Under the pieces are notes generated by a model. It made no database searches. It saw only the letters and a list, made by a program, of their open reading frames with translations, and was not told the origin of the DNA. The position numbers and the translations under genes are program-made. From positions 1 through 12,803 of the forward strand of contig LKMM01000038.1 of assembly GCA_001563885.1 (NCBI GenBank): a stretch of DNA of 12,803 nt, given 5' to 3'. This stretch comes from Natrialbaceae archaeon B1-Br10_E2g27 (GTDB lineage: Archaea > Halobacteriota > Halobacteria > Halobacteriales > Natrialbaceae). Positions 1 to 5,804 of this stretch are shown here, one piece after another (the stretch's first letter is position 1; each line of letters starts with the position of its first letter).

Positions 1-402
1 GAACGATCGCATCTCGACGACCGAGATATCCCGTCTGGTCGGATCGGTGTCGATCGATTCCGATAACTCCTCCATGACGAGTGCCATCGGGTTGTCCTCG
101 AAGATGCCAACCCGAGTCATATACTCAAAAAATCGGTTGAGATAGGAGGCATACGTCGCGATCGTACTCGACTCGTAGTCGCCTCGAAGCGAGTGAATCC
201 AGGCCATACACTCTCGTCTGGTGGCCCCCTCGAGCCGACCCGGTCTATCGAACCGTTCCTCGAGAAATCGCTCAAATCGCCGTAAGACGCGTTCGTAGGC
301 GTCGAGGGTTCGGTCACTTTTATCGTGGAACCGTTGGTCCTCGAGGAAATACTCGATCGGATCGGAGACGGCGTCCGGATCCGGACTCGTCTCAGTTGCC
401 AT
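1..402 (-). CDS. Tyrosine recombinase/integrase, N-terminal part (3' end cut by window edge)
   Basis: The frame is open from the ATG at 402 to the window edge, giving 134 residues with no stop. Residues about 14-105 look like the SAM-like, helical core-binding domain of XerC/D-type tyrosine recombinases: a FLED motif, then ERVLRRFERFLEERF, a short helix ending in SLRG, and SSTIATYASYLNRFFEY followed by an NPM segment. Such domains clasp DNA at a recombination site. Residues from about 120 begin the linker to the catalytic domain, so the Arg/Lys/His/Tyr active-site residues lie outside the window and activity cannot be judged. The start overlaps the end of the upstream DUF5805-type gene by 11 bases, implying translational coupling. 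AGA and TTA codons and TTT pairs are more common than in neighbouring genes, a mild hint of different ancestry. It could be a chromosomal Xer-like enzyme or an element integrase. Confidence 0.8.
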   Translation of the reverse strand, partial: MATETSPDPDAVSDPIEYFLEDQRFHDKSDRTLDAYERVLRRFERFLEERFDRPGRLEGATRRECMAWIHSLRGDYESSTIATYASYLNRFFEYMTRVGIFEDNPMALVMEELSESIDTDPTRRDISVVEMRSF

Positions 403-784
403 CGGCCTCACCCATCGTCGTGTATCCACCCTCGCGGCCACTATAGCGAATCCGGTTTTCGGCCTGAAGTTCCTCGAGTGTCTCCTCGAGTCGTGACTCG
501 ATGTCGTCGCTGATCGCTTCGAGGAGTTCGTCCCACGAATACGTGTCAGCCGAGAGTAATTCGAGGACCCGGTTCTCGAGGGCGTTACCCCTGGGGTCAG
601 AGTCGGCAGAAGTAGGTTCCTCACGGTCGGGTTCGAACCCCTTTCGACCGGCCTGGACCATCGTCCGAACGAACTCACTCTGGCTCATATCGAGGGCGGA
701 CGCGTGAGCCTGCCACTCGTCTTTTTGATACGCTGGGAGGTAGGTTTTAATCGACTGTTTCGATGTGTCGACCGAGTCGCTCAT
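392..784 (-). CDS. DUF5805-type small DNA-binding-like protein, recombinase partner
   Basis: This 130-residue acidic protein resembles the haloarchaeal DUF5805 family, recognised from memory. Residues 11-50 (SIKTYLPAYQ through the MSQSEFVRTMVQAG stretch) have the strand-helix-helix pattern of ribbon-helix-helix DNA-binding proteins. Residues about 68-125 (LENRVLELLSAD, YSWDELLEAI, LEELQAENRIRY, then a Gly-rich turn) look like a small winged-helix domain, with a charged linker between. The ATG at 784 was chosen over a TTG at 814 because a TATA-like element at 831-836 would start transcription near 806. Its stop lies 11 bases inside the recombinase gene, so the two are almost certainly one operon. 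I infer a transcriptional regulator or accessory DNA-binding factor for the recombinase; the family has no proven function that I know of. Confidence 0.75.
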   Translation of the reverse strand: MSDSVDTSKQSIKTYLPAYQKDEWQAHASALDMSQSEFVRTMVQAGRKGFEPDREEPTSADSDPRGNALENRVLELLSADTYSWDELLEAISDDIESRLEETLEELQAENRIRYSGREGGYTTMGEADGN

Positions 785-828
785 AGAAGACCGATCACAC
801 TCGATGATATTCAATTTACCTACTATTC

Positions 829-838
829 AGTATAAGAG
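829..838 (-). promoter_or_regulatory. TATA-like promoter of the DUF5805/recombinase operon
   Basis: On the minus strand the sequence reads CTTATA over 836-831. It lies about 49 bases upstream of the ATG at 784, giving a predicted short leader of about 20 bases. It does not fit the TTG at 814 as a start. Confidence 0.45.
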
Positions 839-903
839 TCCTTATCGTAATTGAGGGTGTAGCTTTCACACCAAAAGTAGTGACTTCAGTTGAGATTAAG
901 TGA

Positions 904-932
904 GTATACAGTCCCGTGAGTCCGTATACAGT
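904..932. repeat. Short direct repeat GTATACAGT x2, possible operator
   Basis: GTATACAGT occurs at 904-912 and again at 924-932, a 20-base period close to two helical turns, so both copies would face the same side of DNA. Each copy is preceded by GTGAG at slightly different spacing. Each contains the palindrome GTATAC. It lies about 70-100 bases upstream of the TATA-like element of the divergent recombinase operon. A binding site for a ribbon-helix-helix regulator is one reading; chance is another. Confidence 0.35.
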
Positions 933-950
933 GTTACTCAAAGGAGAGAC

Positions 951-1049
951 ATGAGTCGAGATACAAACTCGAGCACCTGCCATCTACTCGAGTGTTCAAT
1001 ATCCTCTGGATCGATATTCGTTTCTCGACCACGTTCACGCAGTCGTTAG
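951..1049 (+). CDS. Possible 32-residue micro-ORF with ribosome-binding site (doubtful)
   Basis: An ATG at 951 follows AAGGAG (941-946) with five bases between, a good Shine-Dalgarno arrangement that is unusual among the mostly leaderless genes here. The frame runs 32 codons to TAG. The peptide is rich in Ser and Arg and contains two Cys, and is not acidic as haloarchaeal proteins normally are. I recognise no family. No convincing TATA element lies at the right distance. It may be fortuitous. Confidence 0.2.
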   Translation: MSRDTNSSTCHLLECSISSGSIFVSRPRSRSR

Positions 1050-1134
1050 ACTGTAGCCGAATGTGACTCATCGGATTGCTCGAGTTGGCCGTTTTGTCCA
1101 CGTCTCGAACTGGAAAACGTGGTCATCGACAAAC

Positions 1135-1142
1135 ATATAAAT
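1135..1142 (+). promoter_or_regulatory. TATA-like element upstream of the yqeC-like gene
   Basis: ATATAAAT at 1135-1142 is the only strong plus-strand TATA-like sequence before the gene. It lies about 88 bases upstream of the preferred ATG at 1227, so the mRNA would carry a leader of roughly 60 bases, unlike most genes in this window. Confidence 0.35.
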
Positions 1143-1226
1143 CGCATGCCGCTATATTCTTCCTGGGTCGCCCGCCAGGTCAGACCGACACCCCACACTC
1201 AAGCCTCTCGTCTCTGTGGTTTTGGT

Positions 1227-1955
1227 ATGGAACTCGAGGAGGCCATCTGTGCCCGCGGATCTGTCGTGTGTGTCGTCGGTGCCGGTGGCAAAAAGTCGAC
1301 GCTCTATGCGTTGGCGGATCGCCTCGAGCGAGCAATCGTGACGGCAACGGTTCGTATTCCGCCGTTTGTCGATCAGGTAGCCGACCTGCGGGTGAGTGAG
1401 TCACCGCTCGAGGTGATCGACTCGATAACGGAGTGGCCGGTGGGGTTGGTCGCAGACAGAGAGCGGTCGGATCGGTATCGGGGGTATGCACCCGAGACGG
1501 TCGACGCGATCGCCGCGGTGGTCCCCGGTGAGGTGAGCGTGTTGGTAAAAGCCGATGGGGCACGCACGCGGTGGTTGAAAGCGCCGAACGATCGGGAGCC
1601 ACAGCTACCGGCTGCAGCGGACGTCGTCGTTCCGGTCGCAGGTGTTCGAGTCGTTGGGAAACCTCTGGATGAGGAGTACGTCCATCGCCCAGAGCGGGTT
1701 GGACAACTTACCGAAAAAGAGCAGGGCGAGTCGATTATGCCAGCAGACGTTGCGACAGTTTTGACGAGCGACCGCGGGGGATGGAAGGACGTCCCTGCGG
1801 GTGCTCGAGTCGTGCCGGTGCTCAACATGGTCGATACACCCGATCTCGAGCGAACGGCTCGAACGATCGCAGCCGAGATACGCGATCGGCGCGATCCATC
1901 GCGGATCGTGTTGACGCGTTTGCTCGACGACCGACCTGTCGTCGATGTCGTTTGA
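1227..1955 (+). CDS. YqeC-like selenium/molybdenum-cofactor accessory P-loop protein
   Basis: This 242-residue protein matches the YqeC family, annotated elsewhere as selenium cofactor biosynthesis or selenium-dependent molybdenum hydroxylase accessory protein. Visible family marks are an N-terminal Walker A-like loop GAGGKKST (residues 18-25), the KADGAR segment (108-113) with the following LKAP, the VGKPLDEEYVHRPE block (143-156), and a VLNMVDTP stretch (198-205) resembling the NKxD base-recognition motif. The frame is open further upstream to 1119, but that extension (rich in Pro, Ser and Arg, not acidic) does not look like family sequence, and the P-loop sits correctly near the N terminus when ATG 1227 is used. 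None of the usual partners (XdhC, MocA, SelD, molybdenum hydroxylase subunits) is in the window, so its role is inferred from family only. Confidence 0.8.
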   Translation: MELEEAICARGSVVCVVGAGGKKSTLYALADRLERAIVTATVRIPPFVDQVADLRVSESPLEVIDSITEWPVGLVADRERSDRYRGYAPETVDAIAAVVPGEVSVLVKADGARTRWLKAPNDREPQLPAAADVVVPVAGVRVVGKPLDEEYVHRPERVGQLTEKEQGESIMPADVATVLTSDRGGWKDVPAGARVVPVLNMVDTPDLERTARTIAAEIRDRRDPSRIVLTRLLDDRPVVDVV

Positions 1956-2025
1956 TATCGGGCAGATCCCATCTCGCTTGAGGCCATAGTCGGTGAACAT
2001 CTATCGGTTCGCCGAGGGGGGAGAG

Positions 2026-2031
2026 TTTAGA
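2026..2031 (+). promoter_or_regulatory. TATA-like element of the first usp gene
   Basis: TTTAGA at 2026-2031 is centred about 29 bases upstream of the ATG at 2058, the spacing expected for a leaderless haloarchaeal transcript. It is a weak match. Confidence 0.4.
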
Positions 2032-2057
2032 GGGTTGCACTCGAGATGTAAAACGAG

Positions 2058-2492
2058 ATGGCTCACACGATTCTGGTGCCACACGATGGATCGATGGATG
2101 CCCAACAGGCCCTCGAGTACGCTATCGAGACGTTTCCGGAGAGTCGACTCGTGTTGTTTTATGCGATCGACCCGTTTCAGGTTACTCCGCATGAAGAAAA
2201 ACAGCTGCCGCCGCTTTCCGACGACTGGCTCGAAGACCAACGCGAGATCGCAGAGGAGATCATGGGCGAGGCAATCGACAAAGTTAGTGAGGCGGCCGAA
2301 GACGCGACGCTCGAGATCGAAACGACCGTTGGCTCGCCTGCAGAATCGATCGTTGCGACGGCTGAGGATCTCGGGGTCGATCAGATCGTCATCGGGAGCC
2401 GTGGCCGTGGAGCCGTCGCCAAGGCGTGGATGGGAAGCACTGCCGAGCTCGTCGTCAAGCGTGCCAGTGTGCCGGTGACGGTCGTTCGGTAG
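2058..2492 (+). CDS. Universal stress protein (UspA family)
   Basis: This is a single-domain Usp of 144 residues, the usual length. The N-terminal strand TILVPHDGS carries the conserved Asp. The ATP-binding signature G-x2-G-x9-G-S is intact: Gly113, Gly116, Gly126 and Ser127. The terminal strand reads PVTVVR. It should therefore belong to the ATP-binding, dimerising Usp subgroup, a soluble cytoplasmic stress protein of unknown specific target. It faces a second usp gene tail to tail with only 15 bases between stops. The two proteins share the N-terminal and C-terminal blocks but differ in the middle, so they are paralogues rather than a recent duplication. A TATA-like sequence near 2028 supports the ATG at 2058 and a leaderless mRNA. 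Confidence 0.93.
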   Translation: MAHTILVPHDGSMDAQQALEYAIETFPESRLVLFYAIDPFQVTPHEEKQLPPLSDDWLEDQREIAEEIMGEAIDKVSEAAEDATLEIETTVGSPAESIVATAEDLGVDQIVIGSRGRGAVAKAWMGSTAELVVKRASVPVTVVR

Positions 2493-2543
2493 TCAGACAG
2501 TGAGTTATCAGCTGACAGAATCAGCGCGAACGACTGTCACTGG
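2472..2543. repeat. Imperfect inverted repeat made by the 3' ends of two convergent usp genes
   Basis: The 17 bases at 2472-2488 match the reverse complement of 2527-2543 at 15 positions. Both encode the PVTVVR end of a Usp. Between them lies another 5-base inverted repeat (GTCAG 2492-2496, CTGAC 2512-2516). Transcripts crossing the junction could form a hairpin, which may help end transcription from both sides, though homology alone explains the repeat. Confidence 0.5.
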
Positions 2544-2969
2544 AGCCGGTGAGCGGCGAACGACGAGTTCGGCGGTGCTTCCGAGCAGAAGGCGGGTCGG
2601 TTCCGATCGGCCGTGACTGCCGATGACGACGTGGTCGATTTCCTGTTGTTCGACGAAATCGACGATTTCACGGGCCGGGTCGCCGATTTCGTCTTCGGTC
2701 CGTAGCTCGAGGCCGTAGTTGTCTGCCTGTTCGCGTGCCTGCTCGAACAGTTGACGTTGTTCTTCGGTGGCTCGATCGTACCACTCCGCAGACCCGTGTG
2801 GCGGTTCCGTTCGCACGTCAACATCCGCCGCGGTACTGTAGCCCGGTTCGGCCGGATCGAGTACGTGAAAGACGACGATCGTCGCCTCGGGGTGGCTCTC
2901 TATGGCGTACTCGAGTGCATGCTGTGACATCGGTGAGCCGTCGATTGGAACGAGGACCGTCTCAGACAT
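2508..2969 (-). CDS. Universal stress protein (UspA family), second copy
   Basis: This 153-residue Usp has the N-terminal VLVPIDGS strand and an intact ATP-binding signature: Gly117, Gly120, Gly130 and Ser131. Its mid-region (about residues 45-85) is longer than in the neighbouring convergent Usp, with an added acidic, Pro-containing segment and a Glu/Gln-rich helix. The C terminus carries a short extension after PVTVVR. It is predicted to be a cytoplasmic ATP-binding stress protein that forms dimers. A TATTTTA element read on the minus strand at 3001-2995 is centred about 29 bases from the ATG at 2969, so the mRNA is probably leaderless and the start secure. The 115-base gap to the divergent ZIP transporter gene holds both promoters. 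Confidence 0.93.
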   Translation of the reverse strand: MSETVLVPIDGSPMSQHALEYAIESHPEATIVVFHVLDPAEPGYSTAADVDVRTEPPHGSAEWYDRATEEQRQLFEQAREQADNYGLELRTEDEIGDPAREIVDFVEQQEIDHVVIGSHGRSEPTRLLLGSTAELVVRRSPAPVTVVRADSVS

Positions 2970-2994
2970 CGGCGGGTCCTACCCCACCTCGCGG

Positions 2995-3001
2995 TAAAAT
3001 A
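2995..3001 (-). promoter_or_regulatory. TATA element of the second usp gene
   Basis: The minus strand reads TATTTTA here, centred about 29 bases upstream of the ATG at 2969. This fits leaderless transcription. Confidence 0.5.
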
Positions 3002-3084
3002 CTATCCGTCCACGGAGGTGTGTCGGTCCGGTTGTCGATGGATCGATACCCTATTGGGACCGTCGTCCCTCAGAGCACGTACAG

Positions 3085-3885
3085 ATGGTCGTCGAAGGGC
3101 TCGGGTTGGTCGTCGCTGCGGGGGTGTTTACCGCCATCGTCTGTGGACTCGGGACGCTGCCGTTTTTTTTCGTCGACGAGATCAGCGACCGGGTAACGGT
3201 CGTACTGTGGGGGCTTGCGGGCGGGATTATGCTGTTTGCGTCGGTGTTTGGGTTCATCTTCGAGGGACTCGAGGAAGGATCACTGGGACAGGTCGGGATT
3301 GGCCTTCTCGTCGGCATCGCGCTGGTGGTCGTCGCCGACGCAATCATCACTGACTACGAGTTCGAGCCCCGGGAGATGCCCAAAGCTGACTTCCGAAAAC
3401 TCGTCTTGATCGTCGGCGTGTTGACCGTCCACAGTTTCCCGGAGGGAGTCGCGTTGGGTGTTGCCTTCGCGGATCTCGGTGTCGAGGGAGAACTGGTACT
3501 TGCTGGACTCACAGTCCCCGCACTCGCGATATTTATTACAGTTGCAATCTCGATCCAGAACATTCCCGAAGGGCTCGCCGTTGCGATTCCACTGCACACA
3601 TATGGAGTCTCAAACTGGCGGATTTTTGGATGGGCCGTCTTCTCGAGTATTCCACAGCCGATCGGGGCGGCCATCGCATACATATTCGTCACCGTCGCTC
3701 GAGAGTTTCTCCCCTTTGGGTTTGGCTTCGCTGCCGGAGCGATGATCTACCTCGTCATCCACGACATCTTCCCCGAAGCACTCGAGCGTGGGGATGGGCT
3801 TCGTGGTGGTGGTCGTCGGGAACTGCTCGCCGGCGTCGCCCTCGGCGTTGCGATCATGCTTCCGGTAATGCTACTAACCGAGTGA
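3085..3885 (+). CDS. ZIP-family metal transporter
   Basis: This 266-residue hydrophobic protein has about eight membrane segments and the two intramembrane metal-site motifs of ZIP transporters: HSFPEG at residues 116-121 (TM4) and QNIPEG at 158-163 (TM5). A third acidic/His motif, HDIFPEAL, lies at 226-233. ZIP proteins carry zinc, and often iron, manganese or other divalent metals, into the cytoplasm. The common TM4 motif is HNxPEG; here the Asn is replaced by Ser, removing one potential ligand. The loop between TM3 and TM4 is short and acidic and lacks the His-rich stretch seen in many eukaryotic members, as is usual for prokaryotic GufA-like forms. Length and start fit the family. No promoter better than a weak CTATT near 3053 is seen. 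Substrate cannot be assigned from sequence. Confidence 0.9.
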   Translation: MVVEGLGLVVAAGVFTAIVCGLGTLPFFFVDEISDRVTVVLWGLAGGIMLFASVFGFIFEGLEEGSLGQVGIGLLVGIALVVVADAIITDYEFEPREMPKADFRKLVLIVGVLTVHSFPEGVALGVAFADLGVEGELVLAGLTVPALAIFITVAISIQNIPEGLAVAIPLHTYGVSNWRIFGWAVFSSIPQPIGAAIAYIFVTVAREFLPFGFGFAAGAMIYLVIHDIFPEALERGDGLRGGGRRELLAGVALGVAIMLPVMLLTE

Positions 3886-3940
3886 TCGTCGCCGTCCTGG
3901 CCAAGGGTTATGTCACTGCTCGGAATGAGGATGGCCCGGG

Positions 3941-4330
3941 ATGAACTACAAGGAGTTCGTCGGTCAGGTACAACACCGACTCGAGTACGCACAGTTTGGA
4001 CAGGCAGTCAGGGCGACTCGGGCGGTGTTAACGACGCTCGGGGAACGACTCCACGAGGGCGAGGCGACGGATCTTGCGAGCCCGCTACCGATGGAGATCG
4101 ACCGGTATCTGACCGAGGCCGAGCACGGCCAGCGATTCGACTATCAGGACTTTCTCGAGCGGGTCGCCGACCGGGAGGGCGTCGATCGGTCCGATGCCAA
4201 CTATCACGCCCAGCAAGTGATCGCCATCGTCGCAGAAATCGTCCCACCAGGGAACATCGAGAAAGCTCGAAATCAGCTCCCAGAAGAGTTCGAGACGCTG
4301 TTCGAACACGTCGATCTTGACGCTGGATAA
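3941..4330 (+). CDS. DUF2267 domain protein
   Basis: This 129-residue soluble acidic protein fits the DUF2267 family along its full length. Visible marks are the opening MNYKEFVGQVQHRL, the AVRATRAVLTTLGERL helix, an LPMEIDRYL segment, an EFLERVADREGVD-type helix (here DFLERVADREGVD) and the closing QLPEEFETLF. The family is helical, occurs in bacteria and haloarchaea, and has no established biochemical role that I know of. The gene stands alone, 55 bases after the ZIP gene. A weak TTATG at 3908-3912, about 31 bases from the ATG, could be a promoter; read-through from the ZIP gene is also possible. A hairpin after its stop separates it from the convergent TIM-barrel gene. Confidence 0.85.
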   Translation: MNYKEFVGQVQHRLEYAQFGQAVRATRAVLTTLGERLHEGEATDLASPLPMEIDRYLTEAEHGQRFDYQDFLERVADREGVDRSDANYHAQQVIAIVAEIVPPGNIEKARNQLPEEFETLFEHVDLDAG

Positions 4331-4331
4331 C

Positions 4332-4368
4332 GTGGTGAGCAGTCACAGTGAGTAGTTACTGTCACCAC
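4332..4368. terminator. Hairpin between convergent genes, possible bidirectional terminator
   Basis: GTGGTGA at 4332-4338 pairs with TCACCAC at 4362-4368, continued by CAGT (4340-4343) with ACTG (4358-4361) across a one-base bulge. The loop is 14 bases. It sits in the 60-base gap between two convergent stop codons. No long T tract follows on either strand, so termination is inferred from position and structure only. Confidence 0.4.
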
Positions 4369-4390
4369 ACCGTCAGCGACGGCAGGCAGG

Positions 4391-5137
4391 TTATCCCGAG
4401 AGCGTAGCCTGTATTCGACGAGCAGTATCGTCGAGCAAAGAGCGATCGTCAGTGAACACCTCGACGGCGACGGTACCGTCGAACCCACCCAGGTGCTCGG
4501 CGACGATTCCGTAGTCGATCTCCCCAGCCCCGATCGGTATGTGGGTGTCACCCCGGCTTCGAGCGTCGTGGACGTGAAGATGTGAGACGAGGTCGCCATA
4601 TCTCGACAGGAACCGGTCGACGCCATCATCGCCGTCTTCCATGTAGGCATGACCGACATCGAAACAGACCGCGGTGTTTGTCTCCTCGGCGAGGTCACCA
4701 AGCACTGACAGTGGCAGGCCTCGTTTCTGGTGGCCGACGTTTTCGACGACGAGTTCGACGCCTGCCTCCGCCCCGACAGCCCCAATCGCCTCGAGTTGCT
4801 CGGCGAACAGTGGCCGGAGATCCGTCTCGTGTGGATTTCGTGCGGTACCGTGCAAGACAGCCTTCCTCGCACCGACCTCGCCAGCCCACTCTATGAGCCG
4901 GCCCAGGGAGGTACAGATTGCCTCGTTGATCTCGGGGACGGGTGTGACGACGACCTGTTTGAACGGCAGATGAACACAGAGATCCGCGTCGGCTGACTCG
5001 AGGACGTCCTGTAGTCTGTCGGCGTCGATAGTCGCCGGGTCGACGCCTTCGACGATGGAGAACTCGGCCAGATCGAAGCCCTCTATGGTGTTCGCCGCAC
5101 GATCGATGGAGTCGCCAATGGTGAGCCCAACGTCCAT
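4391..5137 (-). CDS. Sugar phosphate isomerase/epimerase-like TIM-barrel protein
   Basis: This 248-residue protein fits the xylose isomerase-like TIM-barrel superfamily (also home to AP endonuclease IV). Candidate divalent-metal ligands are Glu132 in VVENVGH, Asp160 and His163 in CFDVGHAYMEDG, the LHVHD motif (His188, His190, Asp191) and Glu206 in GAGEIDYG. The last block, with its preceding HIPIGAGE, is typical of the family. Sugar isomerases, epimerases and endonucleases share this fold, so the substrate is unknown. The frame continues upstream to 5239, but ATG 5137 is preferred: a TTTATA read on the minus strand at 5167-5162 lies 27 bases from it, and the upstream residues are Arg- and Pro-rich rather than acidic. 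It is divergent from the FMN split-barrel gene and convergent with the DUF2267 gene. Confidence 0.85.
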   Translation of the reverse strand: MDVGLTIGDSIDRAANTIEGFDLAEFSIVEGVDPATIDADRLQDVLESADADLCVHLPFKQVVVTPVPEINEAICTSLGRLIEWAGEVGARKAVLHGTARNPHETDLRPLFAEQLEAIGAVGAEAGVELVVENVGHQKRGLPLSVLGDLAEETNTAVCFDVGHAYMEDGDDGVDRFLSRYGDLVSHLHVHDARSRGDTHIPIGAGEIDYGIVAEHLGGFDGTVAVEVFTDDRSLLDDTARRIQATLSG

Positions 5138-5161
5138 ACTGGCGTCAGCGGCGGCGAGTGG

Positions 5162-5167
5162 TATAAA
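5162..5167 (-). promoter_or_regulatory. TATA element of the TIM-barrel gene
   Basis: The minus strand reads TTTATA, centred 27 bases upstream of the ATG at 5137. It decides that start over the longer open frame. Confidence 0.6.
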
Positions 5168-5241
5168 CGCCGGGGGAACTCCCAGCCGACGGCGAACCCG
5201 CGGTGGCGGGCGTGTTTCATCACGAGCTAGACAGCACACGC

Positions 5242-5249
5242 ATATTTTA
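5242..5249 (+). promoter_or_regulatory. TATA element of the FMN split-barrel gene
   Basis: ATATTTTA is centred about 28 bases upstream of the ATG at 5274, supporting a leaderless transcript and that start. Confidence 0.6.
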
Positions 5250-5273
5250 GCGAGTGACGTGGTAGCCGCGGGT

Positions 5274-5714
5274 ATGCCTGGGCTTCGCTGGGTACAACTG
5301 ACCGAAAACGAGCGAACCGAGTTTCTGGAAACCGGCGGCGTTGGCGTCCTCTCGTTTGGGACCGACGCCGGGGAACCGCCGGCCTCGTTGCCGGTTTCGT
5401 ATGGGTATTTCCCCGATCGCGGCCACTTTTATTTCAACCTCTCGTTTCCGCCAGGCACCGAGAAATCGAGTTATATAGACGAACCGGTATCGTTCGTCGT
5501 CTTCGACCAGGTCGAGGGGCGCTGGCAAAGTGTCGTCGCAACCGGCACGCTCGAGCCACTGAGTGAGTTTCCACACGAGTCGGCCGCCGTCCAGGGTATG
5601 TGGGCGATCGATATTCCGACGGTCGACATCTTCGACCAGCCACGATCAGACGTGTCGTTTCAGGCGTTTCGACTCGTCCCCGAAACGATCAGCGGGCGAA
5701 AAGAAATCGAGTAA
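5274..5714 (+). CDS. Pyridoxamine 5'-phosphate oxidase-like FMN split-barrel protein
   Basis: This 146-residue protein looks like a haloarchaeal member of the pyridoxamine 5'-phosphate oxidase-like split-barrel superfamily. It opens with a short helix (LTENERTEFLETGG), then alternating strands (VGVLSFGT, ASLPVSYGYF, HFYFNLSF), a KSSYIDEPVSFVVFDQ segment and RWQSVVATGTLEPL. These correspond to the flavin-binding half-barrel with the substrate-side strand and the SVVATGTLE strand common in small PPOX-like proteins. Members bind FMN, F420 or heme and act on varied substrates, so no reaction is assigned. The frame is open much further upstream (to 5055, across the divergent gene's start), but that part is antisense to the TIM-barrel gene; the TATA element at 5242-5249 fixes the ATG at 5274. 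Single gene, about 90 bases before the convergent zinc-finger gene. Confidence 0.8.
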   Translation: MPGLRWVQLTENERTEFLETGGVGVLSFGTDAGEPPASLPVSYGYFPDRGHFYFNLSFPPGTEKSSYIDEPVSFVVFDQVEGRWQSVVATGTLEPLSEFPHESAAVQGMWAIDIPTVDIFDQPRSDVSFQAFRLVPETISGRKEIE

Positions 5715-5773
5715 ACGCCAGCCGGGACACGAAGAATTGAACGCAATTGCACTCGAGTGTCAGCTCACAACCG

Positions 5774-5779
5774 AAAAAA
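5774..5779 (-). terminator. T-tract downstream of the zinc-finger gene
   Basis: Six A on the plus strand give a T6 run on the minus strand about 26-31 bases after the zinc-finger stop codon. Archaeal termination commonly uses T-rich tracts, so this is a plausible end for that small transcript. Confidence 0.4.
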
Positions 5780-5804
5780 TCGTTTGCCTCGATGGGTATC
5801 CTGA

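Larger units (their letters stand above)
815..1226. other. Intergenic region between divergent recombinase operon and yqeC-like gene
   Basis: This is the longest stretch without a confident gene. It is more A/T-rich than its surroundings on the left side. It holds the minus-strand TATA-like element near 833, a 9-base direct repeat (904-912 and 924-932), a 32-codon ORF with a Shine-Dalgarno-like sequence (951-1049), and a plus-strand TATA-like element at 1135-1142. I see no tRNA, long inverted repeat or second integrase remnant in it. Confidence 0.6.

Noticed and set aside
629..640. GGGTTCGAACCC palindrome resembling a tRNA T-arm, considered as an attachment site near the integrase
   Set aside because: It lies inside the DUF5805-type coding sequence (the GFEPDRE codons). 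No other tRNA parts surround it and no second copy is seen in the window.
1119..1226. N-terminal extension of the YqeC-like protein
   Set aside because: The added 36 residues are Pro/Ser/Arg-rich and not acidic, and the P-loop is normally close to the N terminus in this family.
5055..5273. Upstream extension of the FMN split-barrel protein
   Set aside because: It overlaps the divergent TIM-barrel gene antisense, and ATATTTTA lies 28 bases before the ATG at 5274.
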